Shown: positions 25,036-37,263, counted from the first letter of the stretch. The stretch: 64,000 bases of DNA from Bacteroidia bacterium (GCA_030526155.1 JAUNDI010000009.1:1-64000), one strand, 5' to 3'. Program-made: numbers and translations. The notes: generated from the sequence alone by a model not told the origin.

Positions 25036-28000
25036 ATGAATTCAACGACAGCTGTAAGGGAAAGCTTTACATCTCTGAAGAAACCGCTACCATTTACGGA
25101 CTTCTTGGAGGTACAGCTTAAGTCATTCAAGGAGTTATTCCAGCTTGGTACTACTCCAGAAGACAGAAAAAATGAGGGACTCTACAAGGTTTTCGTAGAG
25201 AATTTCCCAATCAACGATACGAGAAACAATTTCGTATTGGAATTTTTGGATTATAGTATCGATCCACCTCGTTACTCTATTCAAGAGTGTTTAGAGCAGG
25301 GTTTGACATATAGTGTTTCTTTGAAGGCGACACTACGTTTGTCATGTAATGACCCAGAGCATGAGGATTTTGATACAGTCATCCAAGAGGTGTATCTTGG
25401 TATGATTCCATATATGACCGAGAAGGGTAGCTTCATCATCAATGGTGCTGAGCGTGTAATTGTATCACAGCTTCACCGTTCACCTGGTGTTTTCTTTGGT
25501 CAGAGTGTTCACGCTAACGGTACTAAGCTATATTCAGCTCGTATCATCCCTTTCAAGGGCTCGTGGATCGAATTCGCAACTGATATCAACAATGTGATGT
25601 ATGCATACATTGATCGTAAGAAGAAATTACCTGTTACGACAATGCTTCGCGCCATCGGTTTTGAATCAGATAAAGATATACTTGACATATTTGACCTTGC
25701 TGACGAGGTTAAGGTTAACAAGGCAAATCTCAAGAAGTGCGTAGGCCGCAAACTCGCTGCTCGCGTATTGAAGTCGTGGGTAGAAGACTTCGTTGACGAG
25801 GATACAGGCGAGGTAGTATCTATTGAAAGAAATGAGATTATCGTAGATCGCGAGAATGTTCTCACAGAGGCACAGATAGATGATATCATTGATTCTGGTG
25901 TTAAGACTATCCTTTTGCATAAGGAGTCGGCTCTCGCAGATTACGCTATTATATACAACTCGTTGCAAAAAGACCCTTGCAACTCAGAGAAAGAGGCTGT
26001 AGTTTACATCTATCGTCAGCTCAGAAATGCTGATCCACCAGATGAGGCTACTGCTCGTGACGTTATTGACAAGTTGTTCTTCTCAGATAAGCGTTACGAT
26101 TTGGGCGAAGTAGGTCGTTACCGACTCAATCAGAAGCTTGGTTTGAACACAGATATGAATACACGTGTTCTCACTAAGGAGGATATGATTGAGATTATCA
26201 AGCATTTGATTAACCTACTTAACAGCAAGGCTACAGTAGACGATATTGACCACTTGTCTAACCGTCGTGTTCGTACGGTAGGTGAGCAGTTGGCAAATCA
26301 ATTCTCTGTAGGTTTGGCGCGTATGGCTCGTACAATTCGCGAGCGCATGAATGTACGTGATAATGAGGTGTTCACTCCATCGGAGTTGATTAACAGCAAG
26401 ACTATTGCTTCAGTAATTAATAGTTTCTTTGCTACAAACCCATTGTCTCAGTTCATGGATCAGACAAACCCACTTGCTGAGGTAACAAACAAGCGCCGTA
26501 TGTCGGCTCTCGGTCCTGGTGGTCTTTCGCGTGAGCGTGCAGGCTTTGAGGTTCGAGATGTACACTACACACACTACGGTCGTTTGTGTCCTATTGAGAC
26601 ACCAGAAGGTCCGAACATCGGTTTGATTTCTTCGCTTACTATCTTCTCAAAGATTAACGATCTTGGTTTCTTGGAGACACCATATCGTAAGGTAGAGAAT
26701 GGTAAAGTAGACCTTTCTGACGAGGGTGTTAAGTATCTCTCGGCAGAGGAGGAGGAGAAGAAGATCATTGCTCAGGCTACAACAGAGATGGCTGATGATG
26801 GTACAATTACACAAGAGCGTGTTAAGGCCCATCAGGATGCAGACTTCCCTATCGTAGCACCTTCAGAGATTGAGCTTATCGATGTTGCAGCAAATCAGAT
26901 TGCTTCTGTTGCTTCTTCTTTGATTCCATTCTTGGAGCACGATGACGCTAACCGTGCGTTGATGGGATCAAACATGATGCGCCAGGCGGTACCATTGATT
27001 CGTTGTGAGGCACCTATTGTAGGTACAGGTCTTGAGGAGCCAATTATCCGCTTCTCACGTACACAGGTAGCTGCAGAGAAAGATGGTGTTATCGATTATG
27101 TAGATGCTAATCGCATTGTAGTAAAATACGATTATACTGATGACGAGCGTTTTGTACGCTTTGATCCAGATACAAAAGAGTATATCCTTCCTAAGTTCCA
27201 AAAGACAAACCAGTCGACCTCTATTGACTTGCGTCCAATTGTAAAACTTGGTCAGCGTGTTACAAAGGGTCAGATTTTGACAGAGGGATACTCTACAAAC
27301 AATGGTGAGTTGGCACTTGGCCGCAACTTGAAGGTAGCGTTCATGCCTTGGAAGGGTTACAACTTCGAGGATGCTATTGTACTTTCAGAGCGTGCTGTAC
27401 GTGAGGATATCTTTACTTCTGTACACGTAGACGAGTATTCACTTGAGGTACGTGATACAAAGAGAGGTATGGAGGAGCTCACTGCAGATATTCCAAATGT
27501 TGGTGAGGATGCTACAAAGGATCTTGACGAGCATGGTATTATCCGCATGGGTGCGCACGTTAAGCCAGGTGACATTCTTATTGGTAAGATTACACCTAAG
27601 GGTGAGAGTGATCCAACTCCAGAGGAGAAGTTGCTCCGTGCTATCTTTGGTGACAAGGCAGGTGATGTTAAGGATGCATCGCTCAAGGCTACTCCATCAC
27701 TTAGAGGTGTAGTTATTGGTCGCAAGCTTTACTCGAAGATTGTTAAGGACCGTCGCAGTCGCACATCAGAGAAGGCTATCCTTCAAAAGATTGATGACGA
27801 GTTCAAGGCAAATATTGATGGTTTGCGTGCTAAGCTTGTAGAGAAGTTGACAACACTTCTCAACGGCAAGTCGTCACAAGGAGTAAAAGATTACTATGGC
27901 GTTGAGGTAGTAGCTAAGGGCGTTAAGTTCTCACAGCGTATACTTCTCGATATAGATTATATGACAGTTGACCCAAGCAAGTGGTCATCTGACGCTCATA

Positions 28001-28842
28001 CAAACGAGCTTGTATATCGTGTAGTTCATAACTATCGTATGAAGTACAAGGATTACGAGGCAGTTGAGAAGCGTAAGAAATACAATGCTACAATTGGTGA
28101 TGAGCTTCCATCAGGTATTGTACAAATTGCTAAGGTTTACATTGCTAAGAAGCGTAAGATACGTGTAGGTGACAAGATGGCTGGTCGACATGGTAACAAG
28201 GGTATTGTGTCACGTATTGTTCGCCTAGAGGATATGCCATTCTTGGATGACGGTACTCCAGTAGATATCGTACTTAACCCACTTGGTGTGCCATCGCGTA
28301 TGAACCTTGGTCAGATTTACGAGACAGTACTTGGACATGCTGGTCGCATTTTGGGCAAGAAGTTTGCTACTCCAGTATTCGACGGTGCTTCATTGGAGCA
28401 GATTACAGAGTTGACACGTAAGGCAGGACTTCCAGATGTAGGTCGTACATACCTCTACGATGGTGGTACAGGTGAGAGATTCCACCAGCCAGCGACAGTA
28501 GGTGTTGTATATATGCTTAAGTTGGGACACATGGTTGACGATAAGATGCACGCGCGTTCTATCGGTCCATACTCGCTCATTACACAGCAGCCTCTTGGTG
28601 GTAAGGCACAGTTTGGTGGTCAGCGTTTCGGAGAGATGGAGGTTTGGGCGCTCGAAGGTTTCGGCGCAGCAAACATACTTCAAGAGATTTTGACCGTTAA
28701 GTCGGACGACGTACTTGGTCGTGCTAAGGCTTACGAGGCTATTGTTAAGGGCGATTTGATGCCTACTCCAGGTATACCTGAGTCACTCAACGTTCTCTTG
28801 CATGAGATGCGTGGTTTGGGTCTAAGCGTCACACTTGAATAA
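25036..28842 (+). CDS. rpoB: DNA-directed RNA polymerase subunit beta
   Basis: A 1268-residue beta subunit. The rifampicin-pocket region (about 470-495, [13 protein letters not shown]...[11 protein letters not shown]) is followed by [20 protein letters not shown], and the C-terminal part has [12 protein letters not shown] and [20 protein letters not shown]. Asn485 stands where E. coli has His526; Ser531 and Asp516 equivalents are kept. It lies 21 nt before rpoC. Confidence 0.98.
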   Translation: MNSTTAVRESFTSLKKPLPFTDFLEVQLKSFKELFQLGTTPEDRKNEGLYKVFVENFPINDTRNNFVLEFLDYSIDPPRYSIQECLEQGLTYSVSLKATLRLSCNDPEHEDFDTVIQEVYLGMIPYMTEKGSFIINGAERVIVSQLHRSPGVFFGQSVHANGTKLYSARIIPFKGSWIEFATDINNVMYAYIDRKKKLPVTTMLRAIGFESDKDILDIFDLADEVKVNKANLKKCVGRKLAARVLKSWVEDFVDEDTGEVVSIERNEIIVDRENVLTEAQIDDIIDSGVKTILLHKESALADYAIIYNSLQKDPCNSEKEAVVYIYRQLRNADPPDEATARDVIDKLFFSDKRYDLGEVGRYRLNQKLGLNTDMNTRVLTKEDMIEIIKHLINLLNSKATVDDIDHLSNRRVRTVGEQLANQFSVGLARMARTIRERMNVRDNEVFTPSELINSKTIASVINSFFATNPLSQFMDQTNPLAEVTNKRRMSALGPGGLSRERAGFEVRDVHYTHYGRLCPIETPEGPNIGLISSLTIFSKINDLGFLETPYRKVENGKVDLSDEGVKYLSAEEEEKKIIAQATTEMADDGTITQERVKAHQDADFPIVAPSEIELIDVAANQIASVASSLIPFLEHDDANRALMGSNMMRQAVPLIRCEAPIVGTGLEEPIIRFSRTQVAAEKDGVIDYVDANRIVVKYDYTDDERFVRFDPDTKEYILPKFQKTNQSTSIDLRPIVKLGQRVTKGQILTEGYSTNNGELALGRNLKVAFMPWKGYNFEDAIVLSERAVREDIFTSVHVDEYSLEVRDTKRGMEELTADIPNVGEDATKDLDEHGIIRMGAHVKPGDILIGKITPKGESDPTPEEKLLRAIFGDKAGDVKDASLKATPSLRGVVIGRKLYSKIVKDRRSRTSEKAILQKIDDEFKANIDGLRAKLVEKLTTLLNGKSSQGVKDYYGVEVVAKGVKFSQRILLDIDYMTVDPSKWSSDAHTNELVYRVVHNYRMKYKDYEAVEKRKKYNATIGDELPSGIVQIAKVYIAKKRKIRVGDKMAGRHGNKGIVSRIVRLEDMPFLDDGTPVDIVLNPLGVPSRMNLGQIYETVLGHAGRILGKKFATPVFDGASLEQITELTRKAGLPDVGRTYLYDGGTGERFHQPATVGVVYMLKLGHMVDDKMHARSIGPYSLITQQPLGGKAQFGGQRFGEMEVWALEGFGAANILQEILTVKSDDVLGRAKAYEAIVKGDLMPTPGIPESLNVLLHEMRGLGLSVTLE

Positions 28843-28863
28843 GAATAATTATCTCTACTTTAT

Positions 28864-31800
28864 ATGGCATTTAGAAGAGAACAAAAAGGTAAGAGCAACT
28901 TCTCTAAGATTTCGATTGGCTTAGCATCGCCAGAGGAGATACTCGAGTTGTCTAGCGGCGAGGTACTCAAGCCAGAGACAATTAACTATCGTACATACAA
29001 GCCAGAGCGTGACGGTCTTTTCTGCGAGCGCATCTTTGGTCCAGTAAAGGACTATGAGTGTCATTGTGGAAAGTACAAGCGAATCCGTTATCGTGGTATC
29101 GTCTGCGACCGTTGTGGTGTAGAGGTTACTGAGAAGAAGGTACGTCGTGAGCGTATGGGCCACATTCAGTTGGTAGTTCCAGTAGCTCATATTTGGTACT
29201 TTAAGTCGATGCCTAACAAGATAGGATACCTTTTGGGTATCCCATCTAAGAAGGTTGATTCCATAGTTTACTACGAGCGTTATGTAGTAGTACAACCAGG
29301 TATCAAGGAGGCAGATGGCATTAAGACACTTGATTTCCTCACAGAGGAGGAGTATTTGGATATTATAGATTCACTTCCAAGAGAGAACCAATATCTTGAT
29401 GATGATGATCCTAACAAGTTCATCGCAAAGATGGGTGCGGAGGCGCTTGAGCTTCTACTTCAGCGTGTAAAGCTTGATGAGCTTTCATACGAGTTGAGAG
29501 ACAGCGCTGAGAAGGAGACATCGCAACAGCGTAAGAAGGAGGCTTTGAAGCGTCTTCAGGTTGTTGAGTCGTTCCGTGCATCAAACGGTCGTAACAAGCC
29601 TGAGTGGATGGTAGTAAAGGTTGTACCTGTAATACCACCAGAGTTGCGTCCATTGGTTCCACTTGATGGTGGACGTTTTGCGACATCCGACTTGAATGAT
29701 CTTTACCGTCGAGTAATTATCCGTAATAACCGTCTTAAGAGACTTATAGAGATCAAGGCACCTGAGGTTATTTTGCGTAACGAGAAGCGTATGCTTCAGG
29801 AGGCAGTAGACTCATTGTTTGATAACTCACGTAAGTCGAATGCTGTTAAGACAGATTCAAACAGAGCACTCAAGTCGTTGAGTGATAGTTTGAAGGGTAA
29901 GCAGGGACGTTTCCGTCAGAACTTGCTCGGTAAGCGTGTTGACTATTCAGCTCGTTCGGTTATTGTCGTTGGACCAGAGCTCAGAATGCATGAGTGTGGT
30001 CTTCCAAAAGATATGGCAGCAGAGCTTTACAAGCCATTTATTATCCGTAAGCTCATTGAGCGAGGTATAGTAAAGACTGTAAAGTCGGCTAAAAAGATAG
30101 TAGACAAGAAGTCGCCAGTAGTATGGGATATCTTGGAGAACGTGATGAAGAACCATCCAGTTCTTTTGAACCGTGCCCCTACACTTCACCGTCTTGGTAT
30201 TCAGGCATTCCAGCCTAAGATGATTGAGGGTAAGGCTATTCAGCTCCATCCACTTGCTACAACAGCGTTTAACGCCGACTTCGATGGTGACCAGATGGCT
30301 GTTCACTTGCCACTTGGTAACGCTGCGGTTCTTGAGGCACAGATGTTGATGCTTGCTTCATTGAACGTATTGAACCCAGCTAACGGTGCTCCTATTACAG
30401 TGCCTTCACAGGATATGGTACTTGGTTTGTATTACATTACCAAGCCACGTCCGGGTGCTAAGGGTGAGGGTCTTGTATTCTACTCTCCAGTAGAGGCAGA
30501 GATTGCTTACAATGAGAAGCGCGTTGAGCTCCACGCTCAAGTTAAGGTAAGAACAATGGACCTTGACGAGAACGACAACCTTGTTGAGAAGATGATAGAG
30601 ACTACTGTAGGTCGTATTCTCTTCAACAATGTTGTACCAAAGGAGGCTGGTTACATCAACAAACTTGTAACAAAGAAGTCACTCCGTGACATTATTACTC
30701 ATGTACAGAAGTACTGCGGTATACCAAAGACTGTAGACTTCCTTGATGCGATCAAGAACATGGGTTATCGTATGGCCTTCGAGGGCGGTTTGTCATTCAA
30801 CCTTGGTGACGTAATCGTACCTGCAGAGAAGGTTGAGATTGTACAAAAGGGTTATGACGAGGTTGAGGAAGTGGTGAACAACTATAACATGGGTTTCATC
30901 ACGAACAACGAGCGTTACAACCAGGTTATCGATATTTGGACACATGTCAATGCGAAGTTGACCGATATTGTGATGGAGCAGCTTAAGAGCGACCGTCAAG
31001 GCTTCAACTCAGTATACATGATGCTTGACTCAGGAGCCCGTGGTTCTAAGGAGCAGATTCGTCAGCTTTGCGGTATGCGTGGTTTGATGGCCAAGCCACA
31101 GAAGGCAGGTGCTGAGGGTGGTCAGATTATTGAGAACCCAATTTTGTCGAACTTTAAGGAGGGACTTTCGGTACTTGAGTACTTTATCTCTACACACGGT
31201 GCTCGTAAGGGTCTTGCTGATACAGCTCTTAAGACAGCCGATGCTGGATATTTGACACGTCGTCTTGTGGACGTATCTAACGATGTGATTATCACATCTG
31301 AGGATTGTGGTACATTGCGTGGTTTGACATGTACAGCTATTAAGAACAATGACCAAGAGGTTGCTTCATTGTATGAGAGAATCCTCGGTCGTGTTTCGGT
31401 ACATGATGTATATCACCCAATTACAGGCGAGTTGATAGTTAAGTCTGGTGAGGAGATTACAGAGGTTAAGGCTGGTATTATTGAGGCTTCTCCAATTGAG
31501 AAGGTTGAGATTAGATCAGTACTTACTTGTGAGTCGCACCGTGGTGTATGTGCTAAGTGTTATGGTCGTAACCTTGCAACAGGCCGTATGGTTCATATTG
31601 GCGAGGCAGTCGGCGTAATTGCGGCACAATCAATTGGTGAGCCAGGTACACAGCTTACACTCCGTACATTCCACGTTGGTGGTGTGGCATCGGCTGTAGG
31701 TTCAGACAACAATATAGTATCTAAGTACGACGGTCTCGTTGAGATTGAGGAGCTCCGTAGCGTACCATTTACAGATGACGAAGGCAAGGAGATGGATATC

Positions 31801-33153
31801 GTACTCAGCCGTCAGACAGAGTTACGTATCGTAAATCCAGAGCGTCCAGACAACGTTATTGCTACACACTTGATACCACACGGTTCTAAGTTGTTCGTTA
31901 AGAACGGCGAGACAATCGCTAAGGGTACAGTAATCTGTGAGACAGACCCATATAACGGTTTGATTATTACAGAGAAGGGCGGTAAGGTTAAGTTTGAGAA
32001 CATGATCGAGGGTAGCTCATTCAAGGAGGAGTCCGATGAGGCAACAGGCTTCCGCGAGAAGGTTATCATTGAGAGCCATGACAAGACTGTAAGTCCTGCT
32101 ATCTGTATCTTGGACGACAAGGGTGAGGTACTCCGTACATACAACTTGCCTGTAGGTGCACACGTTGCTGTAGCAGAGGGTGACACAGTGCGTCAGGGTG
32201 AGACACTTGCTAAGACTCCACGTGCGGCAGGTAAGGGTGCTGGTGATATCACTGGTGGTCTTCCACGAGTAACAGAGTTGTTTGAGGCACGTAACCCAAG
32301 TAACCCAGCTGTAGTAAGTGAGATTGACGGTGAGATTTCATACGGTAAGATTATCCGTGGTAACCGTCAGATCATTGTTACCTCTAAGACAGGTGAGCAG
32401 AAGAAGTACTTGGTACCACTTGCAAAGCAGATCCTTGTTCAAGAGAGCGATTATGTACGTGCAGGTATGGCACTTTCTGATGGTGCTGTAACTCCTTCAG
32501 ATATTCTTGCAATCCTTGGTCCTACAGCGGTACAAGAGTACATCGTAAATGAGGTACAAGATGTATACCGTCTCCAGGGTGTAAAGATTAACGATAAGCA
32601 CTTTGAGATTATCGTTCGTCAGATGATGCGTAAGGTTGAGATTGACGATCCAGGAGATACAAGATTCCTTGAGAGAGATGTTGTTGATAAGATTGACTTC
32701 ATGGAAGAGAATGATAACCTTTGGGGTAAGAAGGTTGTTGTTGACGCAGGTGATTCTACTGCGCTCAAGCCAGGTCAGATTGTCACAGCAAGACGCCTCA
32801 GAGATGAGAACTCGCAGCTCAAGCGTAGAGACCTCAAGTTGGTTGAGGCACGTGATGCTAAAGCCGCTACTGCAAGTCAGATACTTCAAGGTATCACACG
32901 TGCAGCACTTGGTACAAAGAGCTTCATGTCGGCCGCTTCCTTCCAGGAGACTACTAAGGTCCTCAACGAGGCAGCGATCCAGGGCAAGAGTGATTCACTC
33001 GAGGGCTTGAAAGAGAACGTTATCTGCGGTCACTTGATTCCAGCTGGTACAGGTACACGCGGTCTTGGTGATGATATCGTAGGTTCTAAGGCAGATTTTG
33101 ATGTACTTATGAACTCAGGTTCACACAGACGTTCATTGGAGTCAGTAAGATAA
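28864..33153 (+). CDS. rpoC: DNA-directed RNA polymerase subunit beta'
   Basis: A 1429-residue beta' subunit. The N-terminal zinc site is [19 protein letters not shown], the catalytic Mg-binding loop is [12 protein letters not shown], and a second zinc site appears in [19 protein letters not shown]. The trigger-loop region and the C-terminal part ending SLESVR are present, so it is complete. A strong terminator follows. Confidence 0.98.
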   Translation: MAFRREQKGKSNFSKISIGLASPEEILELSSGEVLKPETINYRTYKPERDGLFCERIFGPVKDYECHCGKYKRIRYRGIVCDRCGVEVTEKKVRRERMGHIQLVVPVAHIWYFKSMPNKIGYLLGIPSKKVDSIVYYERYVVVQPGIKEADGIKTLDFLTEEEYLDIIDSLPRENQYLDDDDPNKFIAKMGAEALELLLQRVKLDELSYELRDSAEKETSQQRKKEALKRLQVVESFRASNGRNKPEWMVVKVVPVIPPELRPLVPLDGGRFATSDLNDLYRRVIIRNNRLKRLIEIKAPEVILRNEKRMLQEAVDSLFDNSRKSNAVKTDSNRALKSLSDSLKGKQGRFRQNLLGKRVDYSARSVIVVGPELRMHECGLPKDMAAELYKPFIIRKLIERGIVKTVKSAKKIVDKKSPVVWDILENVMKNHPVLLNRAPTLHRLGIQAFQPKMIEGKAIQLHPLATTAFNADFDGDQMAVHLPLGNAAVLEAQMLMLASLNVLNPANGAPITVPSQDMVLGLYYITKPRPGAKGEGLVFYSPVEAEIAYNEKRVELHAQVKVRTMDLDENDNLVEKMIETTVGRILFNNVVPKEAGYINKLVTKKSLRDIITHVQKYCGIPKTVDFLDAIKNMGYRMAFEGGLSFNLGDVIVPAEKVEIVQKGYDEVEEVVNNYNMGFITNNERYNQVIDIWTHVNAKLTDIVMEQLKSDRQGFNSVYMMLDSGARGSKEQIRQLCGMRGLMAKPQKAGAEGGQIIENPILSNFKEGLSVLEYFISTHGARKGLADTALKTADAGYLTRRLVDVSNDVIITSEDCGTLRGLTCTAIKNNDQEVASLYERILGRVSVHDVYHPITGELIVKSGEEITEVKAGIIEASPIEKVEIRSVLTCESHRGVCAKCYGRNLATGRMVHIGEAVGVIAAQSIGEPGTQLTLRTFHVGGVASAVGSDNNIVSKYDGLVEIEELRSVPFTDDEGKEMDIVLSRQTELRIVNPERPDNVIATHLIPHGSKLFVKNGETIAKGTVICETDPYNGLIITEKGGKVKFENMIEGSSFKEESDEATGFREKVIIESHDKTVSPAICILDDKGEVLRTYNLPVGAHVAVAEGDTVRQGETLAKTPRAAGKGAGDITGGLPRVTELFEARNPSNPAVVSEIDGEISYGKIIRGNRQIIVTSKTGEQKKYLVPLAKQILVQESDYVRAGMALSDGAVTPSDILAILGPTAVQEYIVNEVQDVYRLQGVKINDKHFEIIVRQMMRKVEIDDPGDTRFLERDVVDKIDFMEENDNLWGKKVVVDAGDSTALKPGQIVTARRLRDENSQLKRRDLKLVEARDAKAATASQILQGITRAALGTKSFMSAASFQETTKVLNEAAIQGKSDSLEGLKENVICGHLIPAGTGTRGLGDDIVGSKADFDVLMNSGSHRRSLESVR

Positions 33154-33174
33154 AATATACTTACTAAATATGAG

Positions 33175-33208
33175 AACTCCCGATAGCTAATGGTTATCGG
33201 GAGTTTTT
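33175..33208 (+). terminator. Rho-independent terminator after rpoC
   Basis: An 11-bp stem (AACTCCCGATA at 33175-33185 against 33195-33205) with a 9-nt loop and a run of T residues, 21 nt after the rpoC stop. It ends the tuf-rpoC block. Confidence 0.92.
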
Positions 33209-33309
33209 ATTTGTGAGGAGATGCAATAGTATTTGAGGATATTATGGTATTCTATTGAGAGATGCGCGACTTATGAAAAGTGAAAGTAATAATATAATCT
33301 GATTTCTTG

Positions 33310-33364
33310 AGCCTGTATATAGCGAGGTATGAGCGAGGTATGAGAAAGGTTTGAGAGAGCTAGT
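33310..33364 (+). repeat. 11-nt phased tandem array, five units
   Basis: Five consecutive 11-nt units fill 55 bp. The second and third (33321-33331, 33332-33342) are identical, AGCGAGGTATG; the others are diverged but keep the period and the AG start. It lies between the rpoC terminator and the end of the convergent folate gene, in the orientation of rpoC. Confidence 0.8.
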
Positions 33365-33419
33365 ATTATAGAAAAGAGAAGAAATGTGATTATTAGATTG
33401 GCGGTTATGGCGAGAGAAG

Positions 33420-33995
33420 TTATCTGATGTTAGAAGCTATGATGTTCTCTATTTTTTTGTCGTGACTATCGGTAGGTAATTCGTCATATAATTGGCAAGA
33501 TAGGCATACGCCCACTGTGATAGCCGAAGGGAATGAGGCAAGTATTCTATCATAGAAACCGCGACCACGCCCTAGACGGTCGCCGTTGGGGGTAAAAGCC
33601 ACTCCAGGAACAACAATTATTATATTATCCTTAGCCGTAATATTATTGGGAGATAGAGTAATAGAGCTAGTAGGCTCCCATATACCAAATTGAGGCTCTT
33701 GCGCCATATTTTGTTTACCCTCGAAGAGGCGGAACTCCATTATACCGTCGCCGGTAATAACAGGTAGGTATATTTTGTGAGTATTGCTGAGATATAGATC
33801 ATTTAGGAAAGGGCGGATATCCACCTCATCCTTCATAGGCCAGAAAGCCACTATGCGCGTTACTTTATCATTAGCATTACAGAATTGATATAGAGCATCG
33901 CATACGTATTTACTCTCTTCAGAAAAGAGGAGAGGTGAGAACTCACTTTTGCGAGTCCTCACCTCCTTACGTATATCACTTTTTGTTTTAAGCAT
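33420..33995 (-). CDS. 5-formyltetrahydrofolate cyclo-ligase
   Basis: Converts 5-formyl-THF to 5,10-methenyl-THF with ATP, salvaging a storage folate. The family motif VPGVAFTPNGDRLGRGRGFYDR is present at about residues 129-150, and the basic N-terminal KSDIRKEVRTRK is typical. At 191 residues it is full length. It overlaps the upstream pdxA by 8 nt on the minus strand. Confidence 0.92.
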   Translation of the reverse strand: MLKTKSDIRKEVRTRKSEFSPLLFSEESKYVCDALYQFCNANDKVTRIVAFWPMKDEVDIRPFLNDLYLSNTHKIYLPVITGDGIMEFRLFEGKQNMAQEPQFGIWEPTSSITLSPNNITAKDNIIIVVPGVAFTPNGDRLGRGRGFYDRILASFPSAITVGVCLSCQLYDELPTDSHDKKIENIIASNIR

Positions 33996-35112
33996 TACGT
34001 TCGCGAACCTGTTCTGCTCGAGATATCATAGGATTAGAAGCTATCTCGTTGTTCTGTTTACGACTCTTGAAGACATCTATTGCGAGCCATATAGCGGCAC
34101 GCATAGACTCAGCAGAAGCCTTACCTTGACCAGCTATATCATAAGCCGTACCATGGTCGGGAGATGTACGGATGAAAGGTAGACCAGCGGTATAGTTGAC
34201 GCCCGACTCGAAAGCGAGAGCCTTGAAAGGAGCGAGACCTTGGTCGTGATACATAGCTAAGATAGCGTCGAATTTACCGAGAGCCTCGGACCCGAATACG
34301 CCATCGGCGGCATAAGGCCCCATAGCATATATACCCTCCTCCTCGGCAGCCTTGATAGCAGGGATGATAACCTCCTGCTCCTCTGAGCCAAGAAGGCCAT
34401 TGTCGCCAGCGTGAGGATTTAGGCCTAGGACAGCGATACGAGGGCGGCGTATGGTGAAATCCAGCTTGAGAGTAGAATTAAGGATACGCAACTTATCGAG
34501 GATACGCTCCACGGTAATGTATGATGGCACTTGAGCCATAGGCATATGACCAGCTACGACACCTACGCGTATATTATTAGATACCATAAGCATGAGAGCA
34601 GGCATATCGCCAGCCTCCTTTTGGAGGAACTCTGTGTGACCAGGGAAGTGGAAGTTATCGCTTTGGATATTCTTCTTATTGATAGGAGCGGTAACGAGTA
34701 CATCTATTTTACCACTCTTTAGGTCGTTTGCTGCAGCCTGAAGAGCAGAGAAAGCAGCCTGCCCGCCCTGTGCAGTAGATTGGCCTGGCTCGACATGGAT
34801 ATCCTCGCCCGAGCAATCGATGATATTGATACGGCGAGGATGAGCCTCCTCGGCATTACGGATATTATTGAGGTTAAAATTAGGTGCATCGATATTCTTG
34901 CGATAGAAAGCGAATGCCTTAGGCGAGCCGTATATTACAGGGATAAAGCTATCAGTCATATCAGGTTCACTAAGAGCCTTGATGATAGTCTCAATACCCA
35001 CGCCATTGATATCGCCCTGAGTAATACCAACCTTGATAGTTGGAGTCTCCTTAGGGAGAGTAGGTATGCTATTCGATTGACCTATATCTGAAACGTTATC
35101 GTTAGGATTCAT
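33988..35112 (-). CDS. pdxA: 4-hydroxythreonine-4-phosphate dehydrogenase
   Basis: NAD-dependent enzyme of the DXP-dependent pyridoxal phosphate pathway. It has GITQGDINGVGIE near the start, the metal-binding His in GHTEF, VGVVAGHMPMAQV, and the second His motifs in GLNPHAGDNGLLG and AMYHDQGLAPFK. At 374 residues it carries about 25 extra N-terminal residues compared with the E. coli enzyme, as is common in Bacteroidota. Confidence 0.95.
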   Translation of the reverse strand: MNPNDNVSDIGQSNSIPTLPKETPTIKVGITQGDINGVGIETIIKALSEPDMTDSFIPVIYGSPKAFAFYRKNIDAPNFNLNNIRNAEEAHPRRINIIDCSGEDIHVEPGQSTAQGGQAAFSALQAAANDLKSGKIDVLVTAPINKKNIQSDNFHFPGHTEFLQKEAGDMPALMLMVSNNIRVGVVAGHMPMAQVPSYITVERILDKLRILNSTLKLDFTIRRPRIAVLGLNPHAGDNGLLGSEEQEVIIPAIKAAEEEGIYAMGPYAADGVFGSEALGKFDAILAMYHDQGLAPFKALAFESGVNYTAGLPFIRTSPDHGTAYDIAGQGKASAESMRAAIWLAIDVFKSRKQNNEIASNPMISRAEQVRERNA

Positions 35113-35144
35113 AAAATATGATAAGTAATTAAATGTATAATCGA

Positions 35145-36173
35145 TTAGTTATTCTTGTATTCTTCATTCTTAGGGAACTCTAGCGAGTACATTACGGCCT
35201 CTAGTTGGCGGATAAGATTACGCTTACGATCCTTAGAAGGGTAGTATACGTATCCATCTGTTACCACTACGCGATTACGCTCTTGGTCGAGGTGAGCGCG
35301 GAGGACGAAAGGACCACCCATAGCGTAGCCCTCCATACGCCATAATCCGCGAAGTTCGGCAACATATTGGCCATTGAAGTAACCAGCCTTGTAGGTAATC
35401 TCGTCGAGGCCGAAACGAGTCTCGGTACACATATATGAATTGTGAGGACCCTCCACATTAGCTAGTAGGAGTTTGTCTCTGACATTGAGGATATACTCCT
35501 TAGATAGGCAATCCTCAGAGGCGTATTCATACTCATACATGAACATTCCGCATTGAGAAGCATCGGTATCAATCATAATCCAGCTAAGGTCGGATGGGTT
35601 ATGAGGCTTACATCTTGAGAATGTATTAGGCACTACGATATTAACGCCGAATCTATTGCCTAGCTCCTTGCTGATAGCATTATTACCGGTACGTTTATTG
35701 AAAGATATCATACGGTCGCGTTCGCTCTTAGTGAGGTATCCGAGGATACGAAGTTGGTTATTCTCCAAAGTCTTAAGGAGAGCCTGTTTATTATGAGCGC
35801 GTACGGTAATGAAAGCTTGAGGGGTAGCCCAGTTATCCTTGTAGAATAGGGTAGTATCATTAAGAATTGAGTCGGCCACCTCCACGTAAATGATATTACG
35901 GAAAGTCTTCATATCAGCCGTAAGATACTTAGGCGATATAGACTGGATATCGAAGAGAGGCTCTGGAGCGTTGAGGCCCACGAAATCATCGGTGAGCATA
36001 GCGCGGAGGAATTGACCGCTAGTATCAGCTTTGATAGTCTCGTTCATGACTATGAGAACCTCTCCGTTTCTTCCTGTAACATTAGGGAGGTGGGTTTTGT
36101 TGGTGTTCTCAGATTGAGAGCATGAGACCAAGGATAGCAGTAGTAGTGCTAGTGAAATAAAAGAAGTTCTCAT
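35145..36173 (-). CDS. DUF4837 family lipoprotein
   Basis: A 342-residue lipoprotein (signal ending LLSLVSC) of a family nearly restricted to Bacteroidota; function unknown. Family-like features are GRNGEVLIVMN near residue 35, NIVVPNTFSRCKPH, and the C-terminal GGPFVLRAHLDQERNRVVVTDGYVYYPSKDRKRNLIRQLEAV. The ATG at 36173 is chosen over a GTG three codons upstream. It lies 32 nt before pdxA and may share its transcript. Confidence 0.82.
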   Translation of the reverse strand: MRTSFISLALLLLSLVSCSQSENTNKTHLPNVTGRNGEVLIVMNETIKADTSGQFLRAMLTDDFVGLNAPEPLFDIQSISPKYLTADMKTFRNIIYVEVADSILNDTTLFYKDNWATPQAFITVRAHNKQALLKTLENNQLRILGYLTKSERDRMISFNKRTGNNAISKELGNRFGVNIVVPNTFSRCKPHNPSDLSWIMIDTDASQCGMFMYEYEYASEDCLSKEYILNVRDKLLLANVEGPHNSYMCTETRFGLDEITYKAGYFNGQYVAELRGLWRMEGYAMGGPFVLRAHLDQERNRVVVTDGYVYYPSKDRKRNLIRQLEAVMYSLEFPKNEEYKNN

Positions 36174-36203
36174 ATCTGTCACAATTTAATGGTTATACTT
36201 ACA

Positions 36204-36211
36204 CAAAGATA
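36204..36211 (-). promoter_or_regulatory. -7 promoter element for the DUF4837-pdxA operon
   Basis: On the minus strand TATCTTTG matches TAnnTTTG, 30 nt before the chosen ATG. No clear -33 element is seen. Confidence 0.45.
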
Positions 36212-36330
36212 ATAAGAAAAGTAAGACTTTGCGCAGAGATTTAAGAGAAATAATGAAAAGTAACCCTTGGATATTTTGTTACGTAGTAGTGGACATTATT
36301 GATTTTAGACAAACAGATTGAAATAAAGCG

Positions 36331-37263
36331 GTGAAACAAATTAGAATTAGAGTAATACTATCGTTAGTTGTGATGGTATTATCGGCAGGATTAGTGAAGG
36401 CTCAGCAAGATAGCCTTAGTCATTGGACACTTGGTGGTAATTCGTCATTTACCTTCAACCAGATTTCGTTAAAGAATTGGGCGGCCGGTGGTAAGAATTC
36501 GCTTTCGGGTACATTCTTGACCAAGGTAACAGCCAACTATAAGTCGGACAAAGCCACATGGGACAATGTGCTTGATTTGGGTTATGGCTTAATGAAGTAT
36601 GATGGTGAGGACTACCAGAAGTCGGAAGATAAGGTATTGTTATCATCTGTATATGGTTATGATGCTGCCAAGCAAAAGCTATTCTACTCGGCATCATTTG
36701 ACTTCAAGACACAGTTTGCCAATGGTTATAAGTATCTTGGCAATAATGAGCGAGAGTATGTATCTAAAGGCTTTGCACCAGCATATATCAACTTCTCATT
36801 AGGTATGTTGTATAAGCCAGCAGATTGGTTCTCATTCTTCCTCTCACCAGTGACAGCACATATGACAATAGTTACAGATACATTGTTGTCTAAGTCGTAT
36901 GGTCTTGATCAAGGAGACAAGTTGAGATGTGAGTATGGTGCATCTGCCAAGTTGAATATCAACAAGAAGAATATAGTAAAGAATGTAGACTATTTCTTGA
37001 GAGCCGACTTCTTCTCAAATCTAGCAGACCATCCTGAGCATATAGATGTAGATATGGAGACAGGCTTTAATTTGAATGTCAATGATTGGTTGACAGCCAT
37101 TTTGAAGTTTAATATTCTCTTTGATGATGACATAAAGTATAAAGAGACCATAGAGACGGTGGATGCGAGTGGCGATATAGTAAAAGAGACTAGATTGAGA
37201 GGTGCTAGAGTGCAGGTTAAAGAGTTGTTTGGCTTTGGTTTGCAGTTTAAGTGGGGAAAATAG
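36331..37263 (+). CDS. DUF3078 family outer-membrane-type protein
   Basis: A 310-residue exported protein (signal to VKAQ) with a GTG start. The family motif WTLGGNSSFTFNQISLKNWAAGGKNSLSG is at about 32-60, followed by alternating beta-strand-like segments ending in FGFGLQFKWGK, which looks like an outer-membrane beta-barrel terminus. DUF3078 is a Bacteroidota family of unknown function. No closely following co-transcribed gene is evident. Confidence 0.82.
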   Translation: MKQIRIRVILSLVVMVLSAGLVKAQQDSLSHWTLGGNSSFTFNQISLKNWAAGGKNSLSGTFLTKVTANYKSDKATWDNVLDLGYGLMKYDGEDYQKSEDKVLLSSVYGYDAAKQKLFYSASFDFKTQFANGYKYLGNNEREYVSKGFAPAYINFSLGMLYKPADWFSFFLSPVTAHMTIVTDTLLSKSYGLDQGDKLRCEYGASAKLNINKKNIVKNVDYFLRADFFSNLADHPEHIDVDMETGFNLNVNDWLTAILKFNILFDDDIKYKETIETVDASGDIVKETRLRGARVQVKELFGFGLQFKWGK

